The translations under genes were made by a program, and so were the position numbers. Positions 24,848 through 34,456 of a stretch of DNA of 64,000 nucleotides are shown here, one piece after another (positions within the stretch are counted from its first letter, which is position 1; each line of letters opens with the position of its first letter). The stretch spans positions 682,001 to 746,000 of the forward strand of contig JAJNDK010000001.1 in the NCBI GenBank assembly GCA_021156365.1, read 5' to 3'. The notes beneath the pieces were generated by a model. The model was not told where the DNA came from, did not search any database, and saw nothing but the letters and a program-made list of their open reading frames with translations. This stretch comes from Bacteroidota bacterium (GTDB lineage Bacteria > Bacteroidota > Bacteroidia > B-17B0 > Aurantibacillaceae).

Positions 24848-27280
24848 TTATTCGTTTCGTAAACTATTAACGGGATTTTCCCTTACTGCTTTGTATGCAT
24901 TGAGCAGGATCGTAACACAAGCAATAAGCAAGGCAAGGCTTCCCGCCAATAGAAACACCCACCAGTGAATATCAATACGATATGCAAAATCCCGCAGCCA
25001 CATATTGAGGACATACCAGCCCATAGGAACAGCTACTACAAGTGCAACCACGATCAGCCAGATAAAATCCTTCGAAAGCAACACCAATATGTTCTGAGTC
25101 GAGGCGCCTAATACTTTTCGAACTCCAATTTCTTTGCTTCGCTGCAATACATTGTAGGCAGATAATCCCAACAGTCCTGAACAGGCAATGAGTATAGCAA
25201 GTACAGCAAATACACCGAATACTTTTCCAAACAGGGCATCGGTTTTGTATTGCTGGTTAAAATTATCATCCAGAAAAAAATACTCTATCGGATATTCGGG
25301 AAAGTAAGCCTTCCAGGTCTTTTCGATGGATGCAATGGTGCCGGCCAGATCTTTGGTATCCAGTTTTATTGAATAATAGGCACGCGAACCGAGCTTTAGG
25401 TCGAGAAGAATCGGATCGATCGCTTTTTGAAGTCCCTGGTGATGATAATCTGCCATCACTCCAAGTATAGTCGCCGTATCTTCAGCACCAATCACTATCT
25501 TCTTATTGATCGCCTCCTCCGGCGTAGTGAAGCCAAGCACATGAAGTGAGCGTTCATTGATGAGTACTTTATTGATCTTATCGCTTGGAAAGTCTCTTGA
25601 AAAGTTTCGACCGGCAAGCATCCGGATCGAATACACGGGCACATAATCATAATTGGCAAAAATGAAATAATGCGTAACGTACTTATCAACGCCTGCCTCC
25701 AGCCGTTTTACATTATTGGTCGAATAAATTTCCCTTCCAGGTACTTCTGTTGATGAAGCAATTCCTTTAATTGCAGGATTTTGCAGCAGTTCTTCGCGAA
25801 AAGGCTGTATAGTGCTTTTGTAAGCTGAATCACCTACCGGGTTGGTTCCTCCTACTGCCAGCACCTGATCGATAGACATTCCCAACTGCTGGTCGCGCAT
25901 AAAGCTAACCTGCTGATATACGATGATCGTTCCTGCTATCAGAATAACGGAGATCGTAAATTGAAAAATGATAAGGCCTTTTCTTAAAAAGGTTCCTTTC
26001 GAAGTATTTTTGAAAGCCCCTTTCAGCACTTTGATCGGATGAAAAGCCGACAAAACAAAAGCCGGATAAAGGCCGGACAATACGGTCCCCACGACAAATA
26101 CAAGCGCAAATAAGATCCAATAGGATAAACTCAAAGAAATATTCGTAGCTGTATCCCGCCCGGTAAAAGAATCGAACGGATCCAGTAAAAAATAAAAGAG
26201 ACATAAAGAAAACATCAAACCAATCGTATTCAATAGAATATTCTCCAACATAAATTGCCGGATAAGCTCCGACCGAAAAGCGCCAAGTACTTTTTTTACG
26301 CCTACCTCCTTTGCTCGTTCAACAGATCTTGCTGTAGACAGGTTCACATAATTGATCCAGGCAATGCAGATTATGAACAAACCGATCATGAACAGGAAAG
26401 AAACCATTTGGCCATTGCCGTTTACTTCTGCTTCCTGGTTGTAATTCGATTTCAGGTGAATATCCTTTACCGGGATCAGGTGCAATTCATCATAGGTCTT
26501 ATTCGGCAGATCGACCACCATATGTTTTTTACAGAAGGCCGGAAACTTTGCTTCAAAAGCCTGTACATTGGTACCAGGCTTTAATTGCAGGTAGGTATAG
26601 AAGTCATACCGGTCAAAAAGGTTTTCAATATTTGTTCCGTAGCTCATCATTTCTGCCCTGTAGGTCTCCATAGACATCAGGTATTCAATAGCAAGGTGTG
26701 AGTTGGCCGACCGGTCCTTAAAAACACCACTTACTTCTGTAGGACGATCTCTTTCCCGGTTTTTGAACATCAACACTTTTCCGATCGGATCCTGGTTTCC
26801 GAAATACTTCTTTGCCATGCTCTCGGAAATGATAATGGTGTGCGGATCCCTGAGAGCAGTGGCAGCATTACCCGATGTCAATTCAAGGCCGAACATGGGT
26901 ATGAAAGCCGGGTCGCTGAAATATCCTTTTGTTTCCTGGAATTTAACGTTATTTTCCTGATTCACGAACGATATTTCCGCATCAATAAGCCTGCAATAAT
27001 TCTCTACTTCCGGAAAATCCTGTTTCATAGCCGGAGCGATAGCAGGATATACAGTAGCGGATTTCCAGGACAATTTACCCTGCTGGTAACTATCGAGGCG
27101 CAAGCGATACATATTGTCAGCGGAAGGAACCTGTTCGTCATAACTCTTTTCATAAGACACATAATGGAAGATCAGCAGGCAGCTGGTCATCCCTATAGTA
27201 ATACCAAGAACATTCAGCAGGAAATATCCTTTCCTTTTGAGCAGGTTACGAAACGCTATTTTCAGGTAATTATTAAACAT
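24848..27280 (-). CDS. FtsX/MacB-type ABC permease 7
   Basis: At 810 residues this is the longest of the twelve. Coupling motifs are ERAKEVGVKKVLGAF (Lys in place of the usual Arg) and RSKEIGVRKVLGAS. The conserved FLGES is replaced by FMLEN. The helix before it reads IAWINYVNLSTARS. The C-terminus NPVNSLRNE differs from the others. It shares KVLKGAFKNT before TM5 with permease 9, but otherwise has no close relative here. It lies between permease 6 (4 bp gap) and permease 8 (12 bp gap). Confidence 0.92.
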   Translation of the reverse strand: MFNNYLKIAFRNLLKRKGYFLLNVLGITIGMTSCLLIFHYVSYEKSYDEQVPSADNMYRLRLDSYQQGKLSWKSATVYPAIAPAMKQDFPEVENYCRLIDAEISFVNQENNVKFQETKGYFSDPAFIPMFGLELTSGNAATALRDPHTIIISESMAKKYFGNQDPIGKVLMFKNRERDRPTEVSGVFKDRSANSHLAIEYLMSMETYRAEMMSYGTNIENLFDRYDFYTYLQLKPGTNVQAFEAKFPAFCKKHMVVDLPNKTYDELHLIPVKDIHLKSNYNQEAEVNGNGQMVSFLFMIGLFIICIAWINYVNLSTARSVERAKEVGVKKVLGAFRSELIRQFMLENILLNTIGLMFSLCLFYFLLDPFDSFTGRDTATNISLSLSYWILFALVFVVGTVLSGLYPAFVLSAFHPIKVLKGAFKNTSKGTFLRKGLIIFQFTISVILIAGTIIVYQQVSFMRDQQLGMSIDQVLAVGGTNPVGDSAYKSTIQPFREELLQNPAIKGIASSTEVPGREIYSTNNVKRLEAGVDKYVTHYFIFANYDYVPVYSIRMLAGRNFSRDFPSDKINKVLINERSLHVLGFTTPEEAINKKIVIGAEDTATILGVMADYHHQGLQKAIDPILLDLKLGSRAYYSIKLDTKDLAGTIASIEKTWKAYFPEYPIEYFFLDDNFNQQYKTDALFGKVFGVFAVLAILIACSGLLGLSAYNVLQRSKEIGVRKVLGASTQNILVLLSKDFIWLIVVALVVAVPMGWYVLNMWLRDFAYRIDIHWWVFLLAGSLALLIACVTILLNAYKAVRENPVNSLRNE

Positions 27281-27284
27281 ATTT

Positions 27285-29633
27285 TTATTCGCTTCGTAAA
27301 TTTTTAACCGGATTAGTTCCTGCAGTCTTTAGTGTATTCAAAAATACAATCAGCAGTGTCAGTGCCAGAACTATGAGTCCAACTGCAACAAACAAAAAGA
27401 TACTGATGTCAACGTGAAAGGTATAATTCTGTAGCCATTTATTCATTAATAGCCAGGTAAGCGGTATGGTTATAACAAATGCAATAAAAACCAATTTTAT
27501 AAATTCATTTGAAATAAGCATTACTAATTGTGCCAGTGTAGCGCCGAGTACTTTTCTCATACCTATTTCACGTTTGCGTTTTTCAATTGTAAAAACAGTT
27601 AATCCACCCAGACCAATACAGCATATAAATATAGCAAGCGCTGCAAAAATATTTGTAAGCTTACCAATAAGCTCCTCTGTCAAAAATTTCTTATTAAATT
27701 CCGAATTCACGAACTCATATTCGAAAGGATATACCGGGTTGTATTTTTTGATAATCTCTTCCACCATTTTAATAGATTCATTCACGGGCAGGTCTTTATT
27801 CAACCTTAAGGTCAGGTACTCAGGATGTCTTCCATGAACAATCATTAAAGGACTAACTGCTTTGTATGGTGATTCTATGACTATATCATCCACCACTCCA
27901 ATAACGGTATATTTGTGTGATGCATAAAACATCTCCATTCCTATAGGATCTTTTAAACCCATAGTTTCAACAGCCGTTCTATTGAGTATCATTGCAGATG
28001 TATCAGACGGCATCCCTTTAAAGTAATTTCCCTTCAAAACTTTTAAGCCAACTACTTTCGCAAAATCAGCGTCGGTCCTTATACCCGTAAATATAATATC
28101 TCCGTTCTTCGGTTTACCTTTCCAGTCGGGAGCGGGTGTACTCCACCAGATATCTGTAACCGGCGAAGAGGTTCTTGTAATACCTTCTATAGAGCCGGAG
28201 CTTAAAAGCTCTTGTTTTACAACCGCAAAGTTTTTTTCCAGATCTTCCGAAGCAGGAAGCATAATCAGATTTTCGGAATTATAGCCTGTGGGCCTGTTTT
28301 TAACAAGTTGTATTTGCTGAAAAACAATTATGGTTGATGAAATAAGTAATATAGAAACAACAAATTGTACCGTAACCAAAATGCGTCTTGGCAAAAGCGC
28401 CTTCTTTCCGGTTAAATTCTTACCTTTTAAAACGCCTGCCGGATTAAAAGAAGAAAGATACAAAGCAGGATAACTTCCTGAAACAAGACCGGTAAAAACA
28501 ACAATACCGCCAGCCACCAGCCAAACATATGGCTGGTTTATCATCAGGTCAAGATGTTTATTTACAAGACTATTAAATGCAGGCAACAGCATTAAAACAA
28601 TACCGATTGAAAACACAAAAGCAATCAGCGTTAACAAAACAGATTCACAAAAAAACTGAAGCACAAGCTGCTTGCGGCTCGAACCCAGCGTTTTTCTCAC
28701 GCCAACTTCTTTGGACTTTTTCTCAGACCTGGCAGTTGAAAGGTTCATGAAATTAATACAGGCGATCAGTAGAATAATAATTGCGATAATAAAGAAAAGC
28801 CTTACGTATTCTATCATACCGCCAACCACTACTCCACCTTTAAAATCACTTTTTAAATGCCAGTCGCTCATCGGAAATGCGAAATAGTTACTGATCTTAT
28901 CATCAGGAACATGCCTGGACATTACCTCATTCAAAATCTTATTGGCTGTTTTTACGTCCGTTCCCGGCGCAGCGTCTATGTATACATTTGAAAATGAATT
29001 GACCCATTCCTGCATGTATATTTTTTCGAACTTGGTATCGTATGGTTCAATATATTCAAAATCAAAACTTGAGTTCCCCGGTGGATCTGTAATAACAGCA
29101 GTAACTTTTGCCTGCAAATCTTTATCTATTTTAAGTACTTGGCCGATCGGATCCACGTCATCAAATAAGGCTTTTGCCATACTTTCAGTAAGCACAATTG
29201 TGGACTGGTCGTGAATAGCTGTTTGCGCATTTCCTTTTATAAACTTCCAACTGAATACATCAAAAAAACGGTCGCTGACAAACATCCCGTTTTTCTTTAG
29301 TTTTTTATCTCCATACGAAAAAACATGTGAGCCGCCGCCGGAAGTAACTACTGCATTTTTAATACCCGGATAATTATCCTGGAGTGCTTTTGCAAGCGGA
29401 AAAGCGATATTGGCATCGGTGAAAACATCATTATTAAAACTGCGGTTACTCAATACCTGGTAAATAGTTTTATAATTTTTCTGATCCTTATCAAAAGTCA
29501 GCTCGTCCCACACCCATAATAAAATAAAAATGGTACATACCATACCTATTGTCAGGCCAAGGATATTCGTAATGGAAAACCCTTTGTGGCGGAATAAATT
29601 GATCCAGGCTATTTTAAAATAATTTCTCAGCAT
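27285..29633 (-). CDS. FtsX/MacB-type ABC permease 6 (subfamily B)
   Basis: At 782 residues this is the shortest of the twelve. Subfamily B with permeases 1 and 3: IEYVRLF, ACINFMNLSTARSEKKSKE, GVRKTLGSS, FFCES, and PFEYEFVNSEFNKKFL before the last helices. With permease 3 it also shares TGKKALLPRRILVT and SSPVTDIWWS. The second coupling motif is KREIGMRKVLGA. The DNA looks more AT-rich than that of most neighbours, as in permease 3. It ends NPVKNLRSE, only 4 bp before permease 7. It looks like a recent duplicate of permease 3 or of a common parent. Confidence 0.93.
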   Translation of the reverse strand: MLRNYFKIAWINLFRHKGFSITNILGLTIGMVCTIFILLWVWDELTFDKDQKNYKTIYQVLSNRSFNNDVFTDANIAFPLAKALQDNYPGIKNAVVTSGGGSHVFSYGDKKLKKNGMFVSDRFFDVFSWKFIKGNAQTAIHDQSTIVLTESMAKALFDDVDPIGQVLKIDKDLQAKVTAVITDPPGNSSFDFEYIEPYDTKFEKIYMQEWVNSFSNVYIDAAPGTDVKTANKILNEVMSRHVPDDKISNYFAFPMSDWHLKSDFKGGVVVGGMIEYVRLFFIIAIIILLIACINFMNLSTARSEKKSKEVGVRKTLGSSRKQLVLQFFCESVLLTLIAFVFSIGIVLMLLPAFNSLVNKHLDLMINQPYVWLVAGGIVVFTGLVSGSYPALYLSSFNPAGVLKGKNLTGKKALLPRRILVTVQFVVSILLISSTIIVFQQIQLVKNRPTGYNSENLIMLPASEDLEKNFAVVKQELLSSGSIEGITRTSSPVTDIWWSTPAPDWKGKPKNGDIIFTGIRTDADFAKVVGLKVLKGNYFKGMPSDTSAMILNRTAVETMGLKDPIGMEMFYASHKYTVIGVVDDIVIESPYKAVSPLMIVHGRHPEYLTLRLNKDLPVNESIKMVEEIIKKYNPVYPFEYEFVNSEFNKKFLTEELIGKLTNIFAALAIFICCIGLGGLTVFTIEKRKREIGMRKVLGATLAQLVMLISNEFIKLVFIAFVITIPLTWLLMNKWLQNYTFHVDISIFLFVAVGLIVLALTLLIVFLNTLKTAGTNPVKNLRSE

Positions 29634-29646
29634 ACTATAAAAAATT

Positions 29647-32034
29647 TTATTCGGTTCGTAAATTTTTAACCGGGTTCGACAAAGCGGCTTTGATCGACTG
29701 ATAGCTTATGGTAAGCAATGCCACTACCAATACAGCAGCGATCGAGACTACCAACATAGAAACCTTCAGCTCGATACGGTAAGGATAATTTTGCAGCCAT
29801 TTGTTCATCACCCACCAGGCAAGTGGCAAAGCAATACATGCGGCAATACCAACCAGCTTAATGAAATCCCCGGATAGTTTTCCTGCAATGATGGCAACCG
29901 AAGCCCCGAATACCTTTCGAATACCGATCTCTTTTGCCCGTTTTTCTGCCGACAATGCAGCAAGACCGAACAATCCCATACAGGAGATCAAAACAGTCAG
30001 TATAGCTGAAAAAGAAATGATCTGCTTCCATTTGGATTCCTTTTCATATTTCTCCCTATTGGCATCCTCTACAAATTTATATTGGTACGGATATCCGGGA
30101 TGTAGCTTTTTAAATGTCTTCTCCATATGCGCAAGCGCCTGTGCTCTGCTTCCATCAGCAATCTTTATGTATACTTTTGAGTACCTGTCTTCCGGTCTGA
30201 AACCAAGTAGCTGTGGCCTGATCTTCTCTGTAAGTGCCTCAAAATGATAGTCCTTCACTACACCAATTACATGATACTTCTTGTTGCGATAGAAAAAATC
30301 CACCATTTCTTCCAATGGTTTTTTCCATCCCGCTTCTCTTACAAAAGCTTCATTTACCATAACTGATTCGACCGTATCGGAAGAAATGGTCTTTGAAAAA
30401 TTCCTGCCCTGCACCAATGGTATCTGAAAAAGAGGCAGGTAGTTTGCATCGATGTGTTTGTAATTGAAACTTATTTCTTTCCCGTTATTCACATTGGCTA
30501 CTGTATTCCAGGTACCCCCCTGATCAGCGCTGATCATTGTAAATCCGGGGCTTTTCATTAGTTCCTGCTTAACAATATCCAGTTTTGCATCATTTAATAC
30601 AGGAGTGTTTACAGATACCACATTCTTTGTATTGAGTCCCAGGTCATAATCCGTAAGATATACGAATTGTGAGTACACAGTGATCGTAGCGATGATGAGG
30701 AAGGTGGACAATGCAAACTGGAATACCACCATGCTTTTGGAAAGACGGTCCTTACCGCTTAATCTTAATTTGCCATACAGGGTTTCAACCGGCTTGAACC
30801 TGGATAATATCAATGCCGGATAAAAACCAGCTAAAAGACCGGTAAGACAAAAAAGTGTAAAATATCCGATCACCAGTTTTGCATCCAACAGATAGGAAAA
30901 AGAAAGTTGCTTACCGGATACTTCGTTAAAAAACGGAAGTACAAGATAAGTAAGCATACATGCAGCCAAAAAAGCGAGGAAGCTAAGCAGGAAAGATTCT
31001 CCTAAAAATTGGTAGATCAATTGTTTCCTGCTGCTGCCAATTACTTTACGCACCCCTATCTCTTTAGCACGCTTCAGGGAACGGGCTATGGTCAGGTTCA
31101 CAAAGTTGATACAGGCGATCAGCAGGATCAAACCTGCTATCCCTGTTAATATGTATGAATAAACAGAATTGCTTGCTCCCGTTAAACCATTATCAGCCGG
31201 GTAATCTGCACTCAGGTGCATGTCCGGTAATGCCTGCAGATGAAACACATATTTTTCTTCGTTGTTGTATTTCTCTGCCATTTCTTTCAAGTCTGCAGCG
31301 GCTTCGGTGGCAAATACACGCTCGATCTTTGCCTCTACAGCTTTTATATCCGAGCCGGGCTTTAGAACCAGAAAAGTATTCAGAAAGAAATTCATCCAGT
31401 GCTGATCGTCGTTCTTCAACTGGTTGTATTTCATAGGAGCCAGCATCTGTAGTTGAACAGAAGAATTAAGAGGCGCATCCCTGGCAACGCCGGTGATCTC
31501 AAACGATTCCACATTCTTCCCGACACCAAGCTCTAAGTGTTGGCCCAGCACATCGGTCCGGCCAAAATATTTTTCAGCCACTGTTTCCGAAATAACGAGT
31601 GAGCGCAGTTCTTTTAATGCTGTTTTTGGATTGCCATACAGAAGCTGAAAGGAAAATACCGAAAAGAAATTCTCATCCACATATATGGCCTGTTGCTCGA
31701 ACACTTCTCCTTTACTTCTCACATTGAAAGAGGTTGACTGCAGGCGCATGAATTCTTCGATCTCCGGGATATCCTTTTTAAAAGCAGGCCCCTGCATCAT
31801 GCCCGTGCTGCCAAATTTGGTTATTTCTCCCGATGGAGCCGTCATGTCAGTTGCGATCCGGTATATATTTTCCTTGTTTTTAAAAAATTGATCGTAAGTG
31901 ATCTCATCCTTGCCGTATAAAAAGATCAGCATACAACAAGCAACACCCACGCTCAGGCCCAGGATATTGATAGCAGAATAGGCCTTATTTTTCAATAAGT
32001 TCCGCAGCGCCGTTTTGAAATAGTTCTTATACAT
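29647..32034 (-). CDS. FtsX/MacB-type ABC permease 5 (subfamily C)
   Basis: A 795-residue double-FtsX permease. The start at 32034 (MYKNYFKTALRNL) matches the paralogues; the open frame to 32115 overlaps the end of permease 4. In the first periplasmic domain it shares GPAFKK, VDENFFSVFSF and GNPKTAL with permease 9. The first coupling helix differs from other members, reading NFVNLTIARSLKRAKEIGV. The second motif is RAKEIGIRKVFGAS, with Phe for Leu. TM1 contains a Cys pair (GVACCML). It ends NPVKNLRTE, 13 bp before permease 6. Confidence 0.92.
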   Translation of the reverse strand: MYKNYFKTALRNLLKNKAYSAINILGLSVGVACCMLIFLYGKDEITYDQFFKNKENIYRIATDMTAPSGEITKFGSTGMMQGPAFKKDIPEIEEFMRLQSTSFNVRSKGEVFEQQAIYVDENFFSVFSFQLLYGNPKTALKELRSLVISETVAEKYFGRTDVLGQHLELGVGKNVESFEITGVARDAPLNSSVQLQMLAPMKYNQLKNDDQHWMNFFLNTFLVLKPGSDIKAVEAKIERVFATEAAADLKEMAEKYNNEEKYVFHLQALPDMHLSADYPADNGLTGASNSVYSYILTGIAGLILLIACINFVNLTIARSLKRAKEIGVRKVIGSSRKQLIYQFLGESFLLSFLAFLAACMLTYLVLPFFNEVSGKQLSFSYLLDAKLVIGYFTLFCLTGLLAGFYPALILSRFKPVETLYGKLRLSGKDRLSKSMVVFQFALSTFLIIATITVYSQFVYLTDYDLGLNTKNVVSVNTPVLNDAKLDIVKQELMKSPGFTMISADQGGTWNTVANVNNGKEISFNYKHIDANYLPLFQIPLVQGRNFSKTISSDTVESVMVNEAFVREAGWKKPLEEMVDFFYRNKKYHVIGVVKDYHFEALTEKIRPQLLGFRPEDRYSKVYIKIADGSRAQALAHMEKTFKKLHPGYPYQYKFVEDANREKYEKESKWKQIISFSAILTVLISCMGLFGLAALSAEKRAKEIGIRKVFGASVAIIAGKLSGDFIKLVGIAACIALPLAWWVMNKWLQNYPYRIELKVSMLVVSIAAVLVVALLTISYQSIKAALSNPVKNLRTE

Positions 32035-32044
32035 ATTGAATAAT

Positions 32045-34450
32045 TTATTCTGTTCGTAAACTTTTCGCCGGGTTCGAATTGGCAGCTTTGATCGCTTGTA
32101 AGGAAACGGTGACAAAGGCGATCAGCAATGCCATTGTTCCGGCCACTGCAAATATCCACCAACTTATATCTGTTTTATAAGCAAAATTCCGTAGCCACAT
32201 ATCACCTAACAACCATGAAAGCGGCAGCGCAATGATCACTGCAACAAGTACCAGCTTCAGGAAACCGCCGGATAACAAACCTGCAATATTAAATGTTCCG
32301 GCGCCCAACACCTTCCTGATCCCGATCTCTTTTATCCGCTGACGGATAGAGAATGCAGCCAGCCCAAACAGACCAAGACAGGCTACAAATAAGGCCAGGC
32401 CGGTAAATATTCCAACAATGGAACGCATCTTCTGCTCATTTTTGTACAGGCTGTTGAATTCGTCTTCAAGGAAGATATAATTAAAAGGACTATCGGTGGC
32501 AATTCTCTTCCAGGTTGCTTCCGCTTTTTTCATAGCACCTGCTATGTGATCAGGTTGTAAACGAAGGGTCACGAACACATGATCATCCGGTAGTACGTGC
32601 ATTACGAGTGGTCTGATACCTCCGTGTAATGAAGCGAAGTTAAAATCCTTCACTACGCCAATTACCGGACCGATGTGTCCACGCATCACATCTATTTTTT
32701 TTCCAAGTGCCTGCTGTGGCGTACCCCAGTTAAACGCTTTCACCGCGGCTTCATTTATTATAAAAGACGCATTCGAATCCGTTCGCGTTTCTTTCGAAAA
32801 GTCACGACCTGCTACCAGCTGAATACCAAAGGTGCTGAGGAATTTCTCATCGACTGAGATCAGATTCTGTGCATCCATTTTATTATTTTGTGATCCTTCA
32901 GGAACCATTGCTAATACAGACATTAAACTGAAGGAGAAATTATTCAGGCTTCCGTTGATCGTTCCCGGCTGTTTCAGCATCTCTTCAAGCATTACGGGTG
33001 CTTTGTCAATATCGGCATACCGGAGCTCCATCTGTACCAATTGCTCTTTATTCATACCGATCTTCCTGTTTTGGATGAAATCAAGCTGTCGGAAGATAAC
33101 CGTGCTGAGTATAATCAGTATCACTGCTACCGAGAACTGAAATACCACCAGCCCTTTACGAAAAAAAACGTCTGTCCACCCATGCCGGATCCTTCCTTTT
33201 AATGAAACCACCGGCCGGAAAGACGAAAGCAAAAATGCCGGGTATAAACCTGCAATAAGTCCTGTACATAAAGTAATAGCAAGATAGATCCAAACAAGAC
33301 CTGTATTGAGCTGCAACGGAATAGTCACAAATGAATTGAAATAAGGTATTAATGCAAGCACCAGGCAAAAGGAAACCAAGCCAGCGAGCAGCGAAAACAA
33401 TACAGATTCACCGAGGAACTGCCCGATCAGCTGCATCCGGCTTCCACCAACCACTTTACGAAGACCGATCTCCTTCATCCTGTTTTGGGAACGTGCGGTA
33501 GACAGATTGATAAAATTGCAACAGGCTACAAGTAATATAAGAAGAGCTGCCGCCGAAAAAATGTATACATAGCTGATATCACTGTTGGTAAATGGTTCCA
33601 GTTCATTTTCAAGGTTGGAGTATAGGTGAATATCCCTTAATGCCTGCAGTTTTACAGATAAGCCGATGCCGGTTTTCCTCCTCTTCTCTGCCATATCTGT
33701 TGCAATGAATGCATTCAGTTTCTTTTCCAGCGTGCCTGCTTCCGTTCTGTCGTTCATGACCAGATAGGTATACGTATCGAAAGAAAGCCAGTTATCGTTT
33801 ACCTCACGGACAAACTCCGGTTGATCTGCAAACATGCTCATGAGCGTATTTCTCGATACCAGCGCATCCATCTGTACATGCGAATTGAGCGGGATATCCT
33901 GAATGACACCTGTTACTTCCATCACAATTGAATCAGATAGCTTCATCGCTTTTCCTATGGGATCCTCATTGCCGAAATACTTTTTAGCAGTGGTTTCCGT
34001 AAGCACTACCGAATAGGGTCTCATCAGCAAATGCCGGGCATCTCCCTTCAGAACAGGAAGTGTGAAAACATCAAAAACACTGGAATCGGCAAAAAACACT
34101 TTTGTGTCGTACAGTTTTTTCTCTCCGTATGCCAATGACCTGTCGCCACCTGCAGGCAAAAGGCGTGTCCCAATTTCTATTTCAGGAATAGCCCCCGCCG
34201 TCCTTGGCAAAAGACACGCAGGAGTGATAGCCCAACTGCGGTCGCCGGTTGGCAGCTGACAAACGGATGTAACTCTGCAGATCTTAGGTGCTTTTTCATT
34301 GAAATCATCGTAGCTCAGCTCCTGCCTCAGGTATAAAAGAATGAGCACACAGCAGCTGATGCCGACAGACAATCCTGCCAGATTAATAAAGGAATAGAGC
34401 TTATTCCTCCATAAACTTCTCCAGGCTACTATGAAATAGTTTTTAAACAT
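32045..34450 (-). CDS. FtsX/MacB-type ABC permease 4 (subfamily A)
   Basis: An 801-residue double-FtsX permease grouping with permeases 2 and 8 (YIFSAAALLI, ACCNFINLSTARS, KEIGLRKVVGG, FRKGLVVFQF, NEAAVKAFNWGTPQQALGKK). The N-terminus MFKNYFIVAWRSLWRNK departs slightly from the usual KIAWRNL. It ends NPAKSLRTE, with Ala where others have Val. The first periplasmic domain has a proline-rich SWAITPACLLPRTAGAIPE in place of the family's TSPPMAPTLKRNFPE. Spaced 10 bp before permease 5. Confidence 0.93.
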   Translation of the reverse strand: MFKNYFIVAWRSLWRNKLYSFINLAGLSVGISCCVLILLYLRQELSYDDFNEKAPKICRVTSVCQLPTGDRSWAITPACLLPRTAGAIPEIEIGTRLLPAGGDRSLAYGEKKLYDTKVFFADSSVFDVFTLPVLKGDARHLLMRPYSVVLTETTAKKYFGNEDPIGKAMKLSDSIVMEVTGVIQDIPLNSHVQMDALVSRNTLMSMFADQPEFVREVNDNWLSFDTYTYLVMNDRTEAGTLEKKLNAFIATDMAEKRRKTGIGLSVKLQALRDIHLYSNLENELEPFTNSDISYVYIFSAAALLILLVACCNFINLSTARSQNRMKEIGLRKVVGGSRMQLIGQFLGESVLFSLLAGLVSFCLVLALIPYFNSFVTIPLQLNTGLVWIYLAITLCTGLIAGLYPAFLLSSFRPVVSLKGRIRHGWTDVFFRKGLVVFQFSVAVILIILSTVIFRQLDFIQNRKIGMNKEQLVQMELRYADIDKAPVMLEEMLKQPGTINGSLNNFSFSLMSVLAMVPEGSQNNKMDAQNLISVDEKFLSTFGIQLVAGRDFSKETRTDSNASFIINEAAVKAFNWGTPQQALGKKIDVMRGHIGPVIGVVKDFNFASLHGGIRPLVMHVLPDDHVFVTLRLQPDHIAGAMKKAEATWKRIATDSPFNYIFLEDEFNSLYKNEQKMRSIVGIFTGLALFVACLGLFGLAAFSIRQRIKEIGIRKVLGAGTFNIAGLLSGGFLKLVLVAVIIALPLSWLLGDMWLRNFAYKTDISWWIFAVAGTMALLIAFVTVSLQAIKAANSNPAKSLRTE

Positions 34451-34456
34451 ATCTTT